NCBI GenBank assembly: GCA_032871835.1
Contig: CM065295.1
Coordinates: 38,128,360-38,192,359, forward strand
From: Dipteronia dyeriana
Taxonomy: Eukaryota; Streptophyta; Magnoliopsida; Sapindales; Sapindaceae
DNA: 64,000 nt
Reading direction: 5' to 3'
This document shows positions 21,205 through 33,660 of this stretch, piece by piece (the first letter of the stretch is position 1; each line of letters begins with the position of its first letter). A program made the translations under genes and the position numbers. Below the pieces are notes generated by a model. The model was not told the origin of the DNA. It searched no databases and saw only the letters and a list, made by a program, of their open reading frames with translations.

Positions 21205-22981
21205 ACAACACAAAAAATATCAACAAAATTAAAGTGTGAAAAACAATATATAACATGTTGTGTTGTTTTACGTGAGAAACCTTCTTATTGGGAAAAACTC
21301 ACGGGCTATCCATTTAGCCATACAAAGTCCTCAAATCCACTATATATAATGATGTTTACAATCTAGGTTGACATCTAGTCATATCATTCTCGATCACTAA
21401 CCCACCACTAGGTCCACTACTACCCCACGATCCTTTTATAGTGCTTATTGACCAACATGCTTATGTACTAAACTACTTAATCAAAAGACTTAACTCATTG
21501 AAGATATAAGAAATAATCTAAGCGAACATATGAATATTCTAGATGCAATATAGTGCAAGACAAGACACTAAAAGTTTAATTAGATATTTAGATGCAAATC
21601 TAACAAACTAATTCTCAACCAATTCCCAACCAACACAAGTTGTCACAAATTATAACATGGGCAATACATATACAACCAAGAAATGCAAACAATGAGACCT
21701 AATTATCATTGTCTAGATGCAATGCATAAAGACTTAGCTAGAGGGCAATAATGTCCAAAATCCAAGCTATCACAAAAAAAACCCAATCATGTTGTCAAAA
21801 CTCAAATGTATGCAATAAAGAGAGCCCTATCATTTAATCAACTAATAAATACAATAAAAACACAGTCTTGGATTGTTTGAACAATTAATGAAGATGGAGT
21901 GTTTGTTCAAATTACCAAGTAAGCTAATGATGAAGATCCATTCCCTATTGATACTCAATGATGCTTGAAGAGGATGGGTTTTGTGTTTTGGAGAGTTAAA
22001 GAAACAATTTTGGTGCTTTCTATCACTGGGGGAACTCTTTCTCTCACTAGGTTCTGAAAATACTAGTTCTAGGTTTAAATGGCGAAGAAGATGAAGTATA
22101 TACAAGGTCCAAATGGAACTACGTTGTTTTGAGAAAGTTAGAAAGAAAATTTCTAGGCAAAAAGTTACACAGTACATGGATTTACTGTGCTGGTAGGGAC
22201 CTCAACATTAAGCATGCACTGGGGCCATAAAAACCTCAGAGAAGACTTCACTGGTAACAGTGCGGGTAGGAACTCACATATAACTCGCGAACTGACTACG
22301 ACCTAATTTTCAAGCAGCTCAAAACATGACCAAATAATATCGGAATTTAATAAATAGTATATCGTTGGAAAGGTATGGATGCCTACTTTATACTTTTATA
22401 GAATGAGTGACCAAATGTCAGATTCAGAATACAACAAAGATCCTCTATTTAAATGATCTCTTTGGAGTTATCAAAACCCATCCAAATGGTCATGAAATAT
22501 TAAGAATAGTATACCATTCAAAAGGTATGGGTGTCTTGTTTGTCAAGAAGTTTTTAAAACTCAAATTGGATCGTTGTATAAAATGTTATGGTCATAAGAC
22601 CATTCAAATGTTAGTTTTGAAACAAAATTAAATCATTGAAAACCAATCTTTTGAAACTAGACACATTACTCCAAAATGACCAAACCAAATCTAACACATT
22701 TAACCAACATGCACACAATAAGATATCACATGATGAAATGCATTGCATGATCTAGGAAACACAAATGCATAAGATAGGGGAATGCATGTAAGTGTGTGTG
22801 TGTGTGCACTTAATCTCTTCAAGAATCAAGTCAATTGATATATACCTTTCACTCTTGCTCTTGCTCTTGAAGTCACGAAGATGATTGGAAGCTTGCCAAC
22901 GAGAACCTAAGCTACCCATTGAAAAATCATCCCTAATGTGATTTGTAATGAAATAAGCCAAACAAAAGAGAGATCCTTACA
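21205..22981 (-). repeat. SIRE-like 3' LTR of S1, end truncated
   Basis: The minus strand starts TGTAAGGATCTC at 22981, right after the PPT. It shares with the solo LTR at 50861-52448 the start region (TTGGCTTATTTC, AATCACAT, TAGCTTAGG) and, further in, a GGGAAAAAC...CATGGGC/ACGGGC block. The other end, which should carry the CTAGAGGGGGG motif, is missing because G0a is inserted at 21205. Confidence 0.75.
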
Positions 22982-22997
22982 GTCTCCTCTTTTGGCC
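22982..22997 (-). other. polypurine tract of S1
   Basis: The minus strand reads GGCCAAAAGAGGAGAC immediately before the LTR start, a purine run in the right place for plus-strand priming. Confidence 0.7.
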
Positions 22998-24119
22998 ATT
23001 TCATGACAAAATCGCCACTCACAAAAATTCCTTACAAAACAAAAACTAAAGTTATTGGTCAACAAAATTTCACACTACTTTACAAAAAGATATACCCTAG
23101 GAAACTAAGTCTTCAAGGTCTTCAATCTCTTCATAGATCATCATACCTACATACAATAGTAAGAAAGCACTTTTCAAGAAACAAGTACATGTGAGGTGAA
23201 CAATAAAAAAAAAGCACTCAATAAGAATAAAGCAATAAAAAAAAATCATGTGCAATGCTCCCTCATAAAAGGTTACTCTCTCACAAGACTTCTCCCCCAA
23301 AGCGTAAACAATGCTTCCCGTAAATTTCTCATGACTTCTCCCCAATTTTTGTCATGAGATAAGAAAAAGAGCTCCCTCTATCGGGTTGATTTAGCAATGA
23401 GAGATAGATGATTACATAATCATATACATAAAGTTTATACAACTTGAATAATTGGGAGATATTGAAGGAGTTTTATTTAAGAAAAACGTGTGAAGTTGTT
23501 GCTTTGCATCCAAAACATATAACATCAAAGTTCAAGCAATGATATTTGATAAAGAAAACATCAAAAGGGTTTCCAAAGAATTCAAACCGATTTGTACCCT
23601 TTTGTCAAAAGCAAGTAAGATATATTTTCTAATTTTTTGTAATAAAAGAGCAACTATATCAATCCTTGAAGGCAAATCAAGTCATGGACACAAAGAACCC
23701 ATTTGATATTTTCGGATGAAATATCTGTAAGATAGTAGCATTGTTTAGACATTTAAGAACAAAGAGAAGACTAATTTAGATATAAAATCCTTATTGATTG
23801 AATGAATATTAGATCCTTATTGATTTTAGTCTTCTTATTTGATTTCACACATATTTTGCATATCAAGCAATCAAAAACATTTTAACATGTCATAAAAATT
23901 TCTAATGTCATGGAGATAAATTAAAGGTCATTCAAATGCATTGTTGAACCAATATATGACATGGATTACAAACAAAGCAATGGTGCACACATATAAAAAA
24001 CACATATAAGCTTATATGTGCAACCAAAAATCTCAAACAATTATCAAAAGAGCATATAATTTATTAACTTTCTGCACATAGCAAATCATTCAAGTTTTCT
24101 CTCTTTGCTTGATCTCCCC
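22998..24119 (-). other. S1 3' non-coding region
   Basis: About 1.1 kb with no readable protein on either strand. At 23360-23270 the minus strand has three short GGGGAGAAG-type words (AAATTGGGGAGAAGTC and TTTGGGGGAGAAGTC). SIRE-type elements have such words between RT and the 3' LTR. The rest is AT-rich, with a repeated AATCAATAAGGAT word (23790-23840). Confidence 0.55.
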
Positions 24120-24398
24120 TCATGGGGCCAAATCCAACCATGTCAATGGGAGGTATGAGCCCCTACAGACCTACCAAGTCCATTGGACGTAGTTGTATCT
24201 ATAAGTGTCATATGAGCACAATGATGAGCGGGTTCATTCTTTCTAACCCATCTAGGTTCCACCTTTTCATTTTTAATGGCCATAGACATGTTTCCCTAGG
24301 TTTGTGAAAACTTGCCAAATTTTCAACTGTTTTTCATTCATGCTCTATAACCTACACCTCTTGGTGTAATTAAAGCAATTTGGTCTTAAGTAACCAAT
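24120..24398 (-). pseudogene. gag: S1 gag C-terminus after the G1 insertion
   Basis: Continues the zinc knuckle begun at 46785-46767. The minus strand gives the second half, GYLRPNC, so the motif is C-X2-C-X4-Y-X4-C with Tyr in place of the usual His. After a stop there is a partly readable KVEPRWVRKNEPAHHC stretch resembling the region between zinc knuckle and protease in SIRE gag-pol. No protease DSG follows; the sequence becomes non-coding. Confidence 0.6.
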
Positions 24399-25583
24399 TG
24401 ATAATAGCCAATTTTGTCAAGGGGTCAAAAGGAAATTTTCTACCTTAGCACATGGTAGGAAGCATCTCCATATACTGGATAGGTTATGGACACAATGGTT
24501 TACTGTAAAGTACCGGGTTTAACATAACCAAGGTATATCAGCATCTTTGTAGGAACAAGATGAAGCTCTTGCACCATCTGCTACCCCGTCGAGGTAGATA
24601 TTTTACCCTTTGACCAGGATGAGAGATACCCATGCCGCTCCTAAATGATCCTAAAGCTCGAACACAATTGATTGAGTGCCATGTTGCTAGAATAATACCA
24701 CTAGGTGCCTTGCCAGCAGGCTAGCACCTTGGGGTACCTCGTCATCGGGTTAATCAAGCACCACGTTATGAGAATGTTACCTCTAAGTACCTTGCTAGAA
24801 GGCTAGCACCTCGGGGTACCTCGTCATCAGATCGATCAAGCGCTACGTCATTAGAATGGTACCTCACAATGCCTTGCAAGTAGACTAGCACCTTGGGGTA
24901 CCTTACCATCTGGATGAACGAGCACTACGTCGTTAGGCCTATACTTCGAGGTGATATGCTAGTAATAGGTGAAATCAAAATTATTCTCCAAACCACAAGC
25001 AAGCTCCATGCACATGTAGCCATAACAAAAGAGTATGAAAAAAAAATAAATAGGATTGTCTCTAGGATATCCTCCGCTAACCGATTCTCTAAGGTCAACC
25101 ACATTAAACAGAAAATCCTGCCAAATGAGGGAGAAGATCAATCCAATGATCTTCGACTTGTTCGCTAACAAAAACACATAGTAACTCTATGTATAAATAT
25201 AGAGATAATGGAATAAAAAAAGGGTGAAAATCGACCGAAAGATTAACATCTATAGCCTGAAGAGCTATCGCTTAGTTTTGAAGGAGAATTAAGCATAGCC
25301 ATCATCGTTGTTAGTTAGATCCACTTATCGACAAGCACGAGATTGCCACCTCCAGTTAGTTAAAGAGAGAAGAGAAACTGAGTGTCATTCCCAATACCTG
25401 TACACACTGTATTACTGAATAAAATCATGCCACTCAGTTCATTATCATGTCTTTCTTACATTTTGTACATTCCTACACGTGAAACAAGTATCGAAGGTAC
25501 CTACCACGACCGCGATCAATCTCGGCTACGGTCTTGAGGGTGTTAGCTGAGATTCCTCACCTCGAGTGAGTTTTCGGCTAACA
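24399..25583 (+). repeat. Tat gypsy 5' LTR of G1
   Basis: Starts TGATAATAGCC (TG followed by a conserved AATAGCC) and ends GGCTAACA before the PBS. The U3 holds three imperfect 82-bp repeats. The U5 has the CCTCACCTCGAGTGAG inverted word near the end, shared with the 3' LTR at 46738-46754. Confidence 0.9.
24650..24940 (+). repeat. 82-bp imperfect tandem repeat in LTR U3
   Basis: CCTTGC...AG blocks start at 24708, 24790 and 24872, so the period is 82 bp. Each unit has TAGCACCT(T/C)GGGGTACCT, a TCATC word and a CACGT/TACGT word. The same array, more diverged, is in the 3' LTR (about 45885-46170). Confidence 0.8.
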
Positions 25584-25607
25584 CTTTTTGGTATCGTCTA
25601 TGGGATA
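25584..25607 (+). other. Tat gypsy primer binding site (G1)
   Basis: CTTTTTGGTATCGTCTATGG after the LTR end. It resembles TTTGGCGCCGTCTGTGG with C-to-T and G-to-A changes at the GC-rich core. Confidence 0.75.
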
Positions 25608-25666
25608 GTTCTACACCCTTTTTTCAAATCACCTTTTTGAGCTATTTTACATGTATATTAGCATCA

Positions 25667-27410
25667 TGAGACTTCGATCTTTCCAATGGTAACCCAAAGC
25701 ATCCGGGCACCAAAGAAAGGGTAAGAGATCGAAGCATCAAAATCCTGCTCCACCACCGAATGGTACCGCATAGGCTCCTATTCCCCCGGTGATGGGCCAT
25801 GCAATTCTAAACTAACAAGCTGTAGATTTTGTAGAAAGTTTGTCTCCAGTTCGTATTAGAGGATATTACCCCTCAATCAATGGAACCTAGTACTCGAGAG
25901 GACCCCAATAGACTAACAGTTAGGACAATCACTTTCGACAGGTTAATACCACCATAACTGATACCGGTCCGTGACACGTTAGGGCCCTTACCATTGGTGA
26001 GAGTCGGTTAGGGCCTATACCCTAGGATCTATGTCGGCTAGCCAGTCACCAACTTCGATAGGTGAAGTCAGTTATTGACGTCCCACTAAGGGAACCCTAC
26101 CACTTAGTTCAATAAGTAGCTGCTAGAAGATAACCTATACTCGACGCTAGAGGTAGCAGGAAAAGTGCCTTAGAGAATCCTCCCAGGAGGATAACCGGGT
26201 AAGGTCTCCTTTAATATCAGAGGGATCTAACAATGAAGACTCTGAGGTCGAGTCTAAGAATGTTGGGAATAAACGCCTGCGGGATCAATTAGCTTGGATG
26301 TAGAAGGAAATCAAGGAGGTGAAGAAGGGAAAGCACATGAAGAATCAGAAGGATACCATGGGCGAGATAAATGTCCCATTCTCCATAAGAATCAGGGAAA
26401 CAGAGCTCCCTCCTAAATTCAAGATATCGACTGATAAGTATTCTGTCATAGAAGATCCCTTGAGCCACCTAGAGAGCTTTGTCCAATAGATGGAGATCCA
26501 GAATGCGACAAGGGCAGCCGTGTATAGGATGTTCCTAGCGACGTTGACTGACTACACCAAGACGTGGTTCAGAAAGTTACCCACAGGTAGTGTGGATAGA
26601 TTTACTAAATTATCTAGTTGTTTTTGTTCATAGTTTCAGGGGATCAAGCCAAATCCAAAGGAACCGATCCACATATAGTACGTGATTCTAGAGCGAGGTG
26701 AGTCGCTTAGGCCTTACATGGAGAGGTTCCATAGGGAGGTGATCTAGATGAGACCCTGGCAAATTTCCTTAGGAATTTGTGGGCTAGTAGATTATTCGGA
26801 TCGTTCGCCAAGCATTTATCATATACCTACTGGGAAGCATACAACAGGGCTCAAGCAGGTGGAGATAGATTAGCAACTAAAAGTCAAGATTGAGCATGAT
26901 GACATGAGGACTGCCAAGCACCAAAAGAAAGGGGAACCCAAATCTGCATCAGTACAAAAATAGTAAAATAGACCACCCAACTAGTCTACATACTGCTCCC
27001 CACCATTTCAGCCTTAACGAGAGCGGTACCCAGCAAGACAAACCCCTTCTCGAGCTTCACCTTCTTCTAGAGTGGTAGCTCTCATAGCCTAGGACGAGAG
27101 GGGGTACAACCACTACACCCTGCTAAACGCAACTCATGAGATGATCTACCTCGCCATTCGTGATAAGGGACTTCTTAGAAATCCTGGTTCTAGGAAAGCA
27201 CCAATCGATATGAGGTATGCTACAAATACTATGAATTCCATGAGGATACCGAGCAAAACACCTCGGAGTGCGACAATTTGCGACACCAGATTGAGGCACT
27301 GGCAAGAGGTGTCAACCTGGTAGAATTTTTACACCAGGTACTGTACAATATTCAAACAGGGAAGGAGGTGCATGCCAAGATCCGGAAAGATGAGGGGAAA
27401 AGAGGAAAAA
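25667..27410 (+). pseudogene. gag: Tat gypsy gag of G1
   Basis: ATG at 25667 begins MRLRSFQW and soon meets stops. The capsid core is at 26330-26900: EINVPFSIRIRETELPPKFK, YSVIEDPLSHLESFVQ, a TAG, MEIQNATRAAVYRMF, TLTDYTKTWFRKL, then further TAG codons where related copies have CAG. Near 27210 the C-terminal YKYYEFHEDTEQNTSEC motif is readable in a shifted frame. The frame is confirmed by alignment with G0b and G2. No product is possible. Confidence 0.75.
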
Positions 27411-28110
27411 ATAGAAGGACCTGATACAGTAAATCTAGATCATACACATCATCAATAAGGAACCTACCCTGGCCGGTACCTCAAACAATTCCTGAAAGAA
27501 TCACTCTAGGAAGATACCCCCAGATTGAAGAGTGGCGATATATCTTCAAGATAGACTGGAGTTATGTAGGAACCTTCCAATCAGCCCAGATCATTTTTAC
27601 TAAAGCAGATGTATATAACACCGTGCAACCACATGATGAACCCACGGTGGTCAAGGTACAAATTGCCAATTACTTGGTCCACCACTTGCTGATTGATATA
27701 GGTAACAGCGTGGACATCCTATTTTAGGAAACCCTGGAAAAACTCAACCTAAAGTAGTGGAATTGTAACAGTTGCACCACCCCCTAGTATGGCTTTGCTA
27801 GGGACTCAATTGTACCACTGGAATCCAAAATTCTATCGATGATCATCGCGACTGCACCTCTCTAGTAGAACCTAATGAATGACTTCGTGGTTATGGACAC
27901 CCCGTCAGCCTACAATGTTATCCTCGAGAGGCCTTTCCTATGGGCCCTCAAAGGGGTCATGTCCATCTACCATAACGTCCTGAAGTTTCCTCTGGGAAAC
28001 AAGGTAGGTGAGGTATACGGCGACCGGTAGATAGCTCACAAATGTTACGATGTATCGACTAACCCGGTGGCATTAGCCAAACAGTTTTCACAGATATCAA
28101 TTATACAGGA
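27411..28110 (+). pseudogene. pol: Tat gypsy protease of G1
   Basis: FTKADVYNTVQPHDEPTVVK opens the domain near 27598. The active site reads LIDIGNSVDILF at about 27690, so DTG has become DIG (ACA to ATA). Later NDFVVMDTPSAYNVIL, ERPFLWALKGVMSIYHNVLKF and GEVYGDR are clear. Several TAG codons sit at CAG positions of G2. Confidence 0.75.
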
Positions 28111-29690
28111 GTAGATGCCATCGGAGGAGGATCTCGATACCCCATACATCTTGGGGAAGGCTAGATTAGCAAAAGAGGAGCCTGAGTCAGAGATCTTACC
28201 AGAAGAAGTGATAGATGAAGACAGAGGGTGGGCTAGTGGCCATCTGGTATATACGTTAAAAGAAATACCAGTAAGGGAGGATTACCCCTCTAAAGTAGTC
28301 AAGGTCGAAGCCATATTGGAAAAAAGGGTAAAGAAAGGATTGATCCAGCTACTCCGCGAGTATAGTGACAGCTTCGCGTGGAATCATGACGAGATGCAAG
28401 GAATCCCAATTTCCTTGGCAGTTCACCGGCTAGCAGTTGACCCCACCTTCAAGCCTGTTAAATTGAAGAGGTGACATTTAATTCCTGAGAGAAATGCTAC
28501 AGTACAGGAAGAAGTTGACAAACTGCTGAAGCCGGGTTTATCCAAGAATCTCGATACCCGGAGTGGATCGCTAACATGGTCGTGGTCACCAAAGCCAATG
28601 GAAAGTAGCATATGTCCATCGACTATACCAACCTCAACCGTGCCTACCCAAAAGATAGCTTCTCACTACCGAAGATCGATCAACTGGTATACTTAATAGT
28701 AGAGAACAGCTCTTAAGCTTTATGGATGCATTCTCGGGGTATAATTAGATCATGATGCACCCTGTAGATGAAGACAAGACCAACTTCATTTGGTAGGGCT
28801 TTTACTGATTTAAGGTCATGCTCTTTGTTCTCAACAATGCAGGAGCCACCTACCAGCGACTGGTCAATCATCTATTCAATTATGAGATAAGGAAGACGAT
28901 GGAAGTTTATATAGATGACATGATCACTAAGTCGCAGGAGGTTGCCCGGTACCGCGACTGCCTCTGTCAAACTTTCCAAATCATCAAAGATAATCATATG
29001 AGGTTGAACCCTGCCATGTGTGCCTTCAGGGTAACTGCAAGGAAGTTTCTAGGATTCATGGTCCATGGGAAGGGCATTGAGTCAAACCCCAAGAAGAGCT
29101 TGTACAGGTATTAACCGGTCGAGCAGCAACACTCAACTGTTTCACGTCATGATCTACTGATAAGTGCCTCCTCTTTTTAAAACCAATTAAGCAGTGAAAA
29201 AACTTAAAGTGGGACCAAGACAGTAAGCATGCCTTCTAGGCATTAAAGAATTATCTAGCTAGCACGCCGCTGCTAGTTAAGCCGGAACTTAGAGAGGAAC
29301 TGTAAATCTACCTAGTTGTGTATGAGACAATTGTATATGGAGACTTGGTTAAAGAATGTGGTGATGGAGTTCAGGGGCCTATCTACTACATGAGCAATGC
29401 CTTGACCAAGCTAGAGAAGTGTTACACTCTTCTAGAGAAGCTCGGTTTTGCCATAGTGACCTCGGTGAGAAATCGTTGTCCTTATTTCCAGGTACATACC
29501 ATCGTGGTTGTAACCGATCAACCTCTCCATCAGCTCTTATAAAGGCCTGATATATTCGGGAGATTAGTACTCTGGCTCTCGAACTCACTCAGTTTGACAT
29601 TAGGTACAAGGTGAGGACTGCCATCAAGACCCAAGCACTAGCAGATTTTATGGCTGAGTTCTTAGCCCTTCTTGATCCTGATACCACCAC
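28111..29690 (+). pseudogene. pol: Tat gypsy reverse transcriptase and RNase H of G1
   Basis: The pre-RT segment is open from 28115 for 119 codons (LIQLLREYSDSFAWNHDEMQG, then LAVDPTFKPV). After a stop and frameshifts come the RT palm motifs: NNAGATYQRLVNHLF, EVYIDDMITKS with an intact catalytic box, NHMRLNPAMCAF and KFLGFMV. RNase H at 29230-29690 has a PIYYMSNALTKLEKCYTLLEKL stretch, a VVTDQPLHQLL motif and KVRTAIKTQALADF. The TGG of WRMCVDY is TAG here (28605). Confidence 0.85.
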
Positions 29691-30402
29691 AAACCCGAAC
29701 TCAATCCCTTAGAAAGGTCAAAAGCTTGGGGACTGGCCAACTAACTAGGATGCATGGATCATTTATACTGATTGAGCATCTAGCCAAGCAGGCAACGGAG
29801 CGGGGATCATTCTAATTGATCCAAAAAAGATGGAATGTTGACATTGCTTCAGGTTTGAGCTCAAGACCACCAACAACAAAGCAGAATATGAGGCCCTCCT
29901 AGTTGGGATGAGAGCAGTTTTTCAAATGGAAGCTGACTACCTCTATTTGAAGATCGATTCCCATCTCGTCGTCAACCAAGTCACCGGGTTGTACCAGGTG
30001 AGGGTGATAATATGATAGCTTATCTCAGATTAGTCTAGCAGCTTAAGCCCCGGTTTAAGGGGTTCAAGGTAGAATATATTCCTCGCAAAGAGAATCATTG
30101 AGCTAACATCCTAGCCAAGATAGCTACTAATACCCTACTTAAATGTGTGCCTCTCCAGATAATCTCCCAATCCAGCATAGCGGTAGGCCAAGAAGTAAGC
30201 CTGGTTAATCATCACCCTTGCTGGATAGACCCAACAGTTGCTTACCTTCAAGAAGGAAATATCCTAAAAGACCCGGATCAAACTCAAAAGCTCAAAATGA
30301 CCTCGATCCGCTACTTCCTGGTTGATGGACACCAATACCGCAGAGAAAGATCTCTTACCTTACTCTGATACTTACATTCTGATGATGCTAGCTAGGCACT
30401 TA
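29691..30402 (+). pseudogene. pol: second RNase H and linker of G1
   Basis: An aRNH-like domain: WIIYTD followed by a TGA, GNGAGIILIDPKKMEC, then RFELKTTNNKAEYEALLVGMRAV (catalytic Glu kept), LKIDSHLVVNQVTG (Asp kept) and an NHXANILAKIA end. A linker follows (SSIAVGQEVSLVNHHPCWID, then AYLQEGNILKDPDQTQKLK). Integrase begins with YRRERSL and ...DDAS at 30390, where the SIRE-like LTR interrupts it. Confidence 0.75.
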
Positions 30403-32199
30403 TGTTAGGATTTAGTTTGTCTTGGCATTAATTCCATATCAAAATGATGTTTACTTGTAATGATTTAGTTGTTTAGATTCATGATGATTCAAGCTTCAAG
30501 GAAGAAAAAACAACAAGTCAAAGCATGTTCTAATTCTTCAAAGAGAAAGGATGCAGTTTGATTTTACAAAGGTATACTAAGACCTTATCTTTCTCTTACA
30601 AGGCTTAGGCACACACACACATATCATACATTTGTGTCCCTGCATCGTTGTGCAAAATTATAGGCACACACATACAATTCATTAATATGTGTCCCTGCAT
30701 CATTGAGCACCATGTATAACACATTCACACACTTGAAGATGAATGCCCATGCATTGGTATGGAAATAACATGTTTTGGAAAATGCATGATTTGAAACTAT
30801 CTCTATGTTGTTTGTATTCTAGTGTGAATTGTGTTTGTGTGTGTATTTGTTTGTATAACATGGATATTGAACTTGAATTTAGTATTAAATGATTCTTGAT
30901 TGAGTTTTAGTCTTTTCGGTTACTCATACTATTGATTTCAAATTCTAAATCAAAAGATACTACACTTTCAACTCATGTTGCATACATTATCTTTGTATTC
31001 ATATATCGAGTCGAATTATTATTTTTTAGGTCGAGTATCTTCTATTTTCATGTCTGTGTGAGAGTTACGATTCCTAATCGACAAACAGATTCAAATTCTA
31101 AGTTTGGAGGCCGGAGAACGGTCAAAGAATGCGAAGGAAGGTCGGAGGAGAAAGAAGCAAGCAAGGAACTTCTTTCCCGAGATGGCGTGTGGTCGTCTCG
31201 GGGCAGAAGGCTTGCTGGCCCAGAATTCCCATGCGCCATCTCGAGCAATAAGCTTGCTTGCCTTCTTCTTGCCCCTCTTGGTCATTTCACATGTCCAAGT
31301 TTCCCACTCCTTTATAAACTCTTTCCCTCTCACATTTCATTCTAAGAAAAAATTTAAAACAAGTATGCAGAAATTTTCTCTCTAAAGTTTCTCACCTTCC
31401 AAACACCATAACTTCTTCATTTAAACTCCGATTTGAGTAATTGGAAGTTGATAGTGTTCATCTATTCATCCTCCATCTTTTCTCTGAAGGGTTGAGTAAG
31501 TTTTGCTGCTGTTTTTGGTGTCTAATCATACAAAAACGGGACTGCACCTAAATCAACTAAGGTATTGATTTTCTCTCAAAGTTTTCTTTTAAAACTTGGT
31601 CAATTGCCTTGGGTTTTCTTCTTCAACATATATTTGTATATTGTGAGTGTTTAGATTTGAGTTTTGAACTCTTTCAAAGCTAGATTAAGTTTCAATTGAA
31701 ATCATTCATGTTGAGTTAGGTTTTGATTTTGCCTATGTTATGACATGTTTGGGATTGTAATGTGCTAGCTTTGATTCTAGGACTATTTGATGATCTTTGA
31801 TTGATTGATCTTGAGAAAAATAGTTCCTCACATGTATTAGGCTCTCTTGGCCAAATTTCTCACATAATACATGTGCTTATTTTATTTTGAGCTATTCATG
31901 TGTTTTGATTGAATCTATAATTAAGAATATGCTCTAGAACTTTAGCTTAAATATAATTGACTTTGTCATATGATTTTAGCAAGTTTTTGGTTTGTGTGAT
32001 TTAAACTTGATCTTCTGATTTATTGAACATATCTTGTGATTCAAGTTTAGATCTATGCATGTATCTAGGTTGTGATTAATATTGAACATATCTTACATAA
32101 TCTAGATTGACTACACATGCATGATAAACTAGACTATATGTGATTTGTGCATTCATGCTCATGTCTAGTATTTTCCATAGGATGTGTTGATCATAGCAT
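30403..32199 (+). mobile_element. SIRE-like copia LTR, 3' end missing
   Basis: Starts TGTTAGGATTTAG in G1 integrase (left flank ACTTA). It aligns with the solo LTR at 11533-13639 through most of its length, including CA-rich and GTGTCCCTGCATC motifs and the TTGATCATNNNATTCTAT stretch near 32190. The CACCCCCCTAGG end is absent. The sequence passes directly into the tip of another copia LTR on the opposite strand, so a deletion has joined the two. Confidence 0.7.
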
Positions 32200-32247
32200 T
32201 CTATAAATCCATTTACAAGTTACATGTTTAGGGTATAAACCCCAACA

Positions 32248-32259
32248 ATCTCCCACTTG
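32248..32259 (-). other. polypurine tract of copia K
   Basis: CAAGTGGGAGAT directly before the LTR start at 32247, the same class of site as at 4000-4011. Confidence 0.8.
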
Positions 32260-32760
32260 CACTAAAGCATGTGAGGCATGTCTCGTAACCCTAGACCATC
32301 TAGGTGACCCAAAAACACTTTAGCCGATAAGGTCTTCATAAATGGATCAGCATGATTGTCTTGTGAAGCTATCTTGGTGACGATCACATCTTCTCTCTGC
32401 ACTATTTTTCTGATGAGATGATACTTTCTCTCTATATGCTTCCCTCTCTTGTGGCTTCTTGGTTCCTTGGAATTAGCCACAACACCACTGTTATCACAAT
32501 AAAGTGTGATAGGCTTATCCAGGTTTGGAACAATTTCCAGATCACTCAAGAACTTACGGAGCCAAACAGCCTCTTTAGCAGCTATATATTCGGCTTCCGT
32601 GGTGGAGTTAGCAATGTAAGATTGCTTGATACTTCTCAACACAATGACTCCACCACCCAAGGTGAATACTGATTCAGACGTGGATTTTCTAGAATCCCTG
32701 TCTGACTGAAAATCAGAATCCGTGTATCCTAACAAGATCAAAGTCCGGAATACACTAGCA
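32260..32760 (-). pseudogene. pol: copia RNase H of K
   Basis: Open for 159 codons to the natural stop at 32262. Motifs in order: GYTDSDFQSDRDSRKST (first Asp), GGGVIVLRSIKQSYIANSTT, EAEYIAAKEAVWLRKFL (catalytic Glu), LYCDNSGVVANSKEPRSHKR (third Asp), KHIERKYHLIRKIV, and SQDNHADPFMKTL. All catalytic residues are present. This is one of the best kept domains in the window. Confidence 0.9.
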
Positions 32761-33660
32761 TATAATTTCTCGTTCTCTAAAGATACTTGAGAATAGTCTT
32801 AACAGCAACCCAATGATCCAATCCTGGGTTGGACTGGTATCTGCTGGCAACTCCCACTGCATAGCAGATGTCAGGTCTCGTGCATAACATAGCATACATG
32901 AGACTACCTACTGTTGATGCATAGGGTACACGTCTCATATCCTCAACTTCTTGAGGTATCTTAGGACACTGTTCCTTAGATAAGTGAACTCCATATCTGG
33001 AAGGTAAATTACCATTCTTGGAGTTCTACATCAAAAATTGCATAAGAATCTTGTCGATATATGATTCCTGAGACAGTGCTATAAGTTTGTTCTTACGATT
33101 CCTTATAAGTTGGATCCCTAGAACATAACTTGCTTCTCCCAAATCTTTCATTTGGAATTGGCTAGCCAACCAGCACTTTACATCAGACAACACTCCCACA
33201 TCATTCCTAATGAGTAGGATATAATCTACGTATAGGACCAAGAAAGCTATCTTTTTATCAATGATGCACTTTTAGACACAAGGCTCATCGACGTTCTGCT
33301 CGAAGCCATAGGTTTTGATCACATCATCAAACTTAATCTTCTAAGGTCTAGATGGTTGCTTAAGTCTATAGATGGACCTTTGCTGCTTGCAAACCTTTTG
33401 CTCTTGATCTAGAGACAGGAATCCCTCTGGTTGCATCATATAGATGCTCTCATCAAGATTGCCATTCAAGAATGTAGTCTTGACGTCCATTTTCCAAATT
33501 TCATAATCGAAATAGGCAGCAATGGATATGAGAATCCTAATAGACTTAAACATGGCTACTGGCTAGAAGGTCTCTTCATAATCGACCCCCTCTTTCTAGA
33601 TATAACCCTTGGCCACTAGCCTTGCCTTAGAGTTCTCTACCTTCCCTTATACTCCTTTCT
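32761..33660 (-). pseudogene. pol: copia reverse transcriptase of K, catalytic Asp lost
   Basis: RVT_2-type RT. IRILISIAAYFDYEIWKMDV, KTTFLNGNLDESIYMMQPEG and RSIYRLKQPSR are clear. The catalytic box reads MVLYVDYILLIRND where YVDDILLI is usual, so the second Asp is Tyr. Next come VKCWLASQFQMKDLGEASYV and LGIQLIRNRKNKLIALSQE. Stops and frameshifts lie between, and 32761-33020 (the YQSNPG...VGSLMYAML region) is broken. Confidence 0.85.

Noticed and set aside
23003..24307. Small ORFs in the S1 3' region as an env-like gene
   Set aside because: All are under 100 codons, with no signal peptide, membrane segment or coiled coil; the region looks non-coding.
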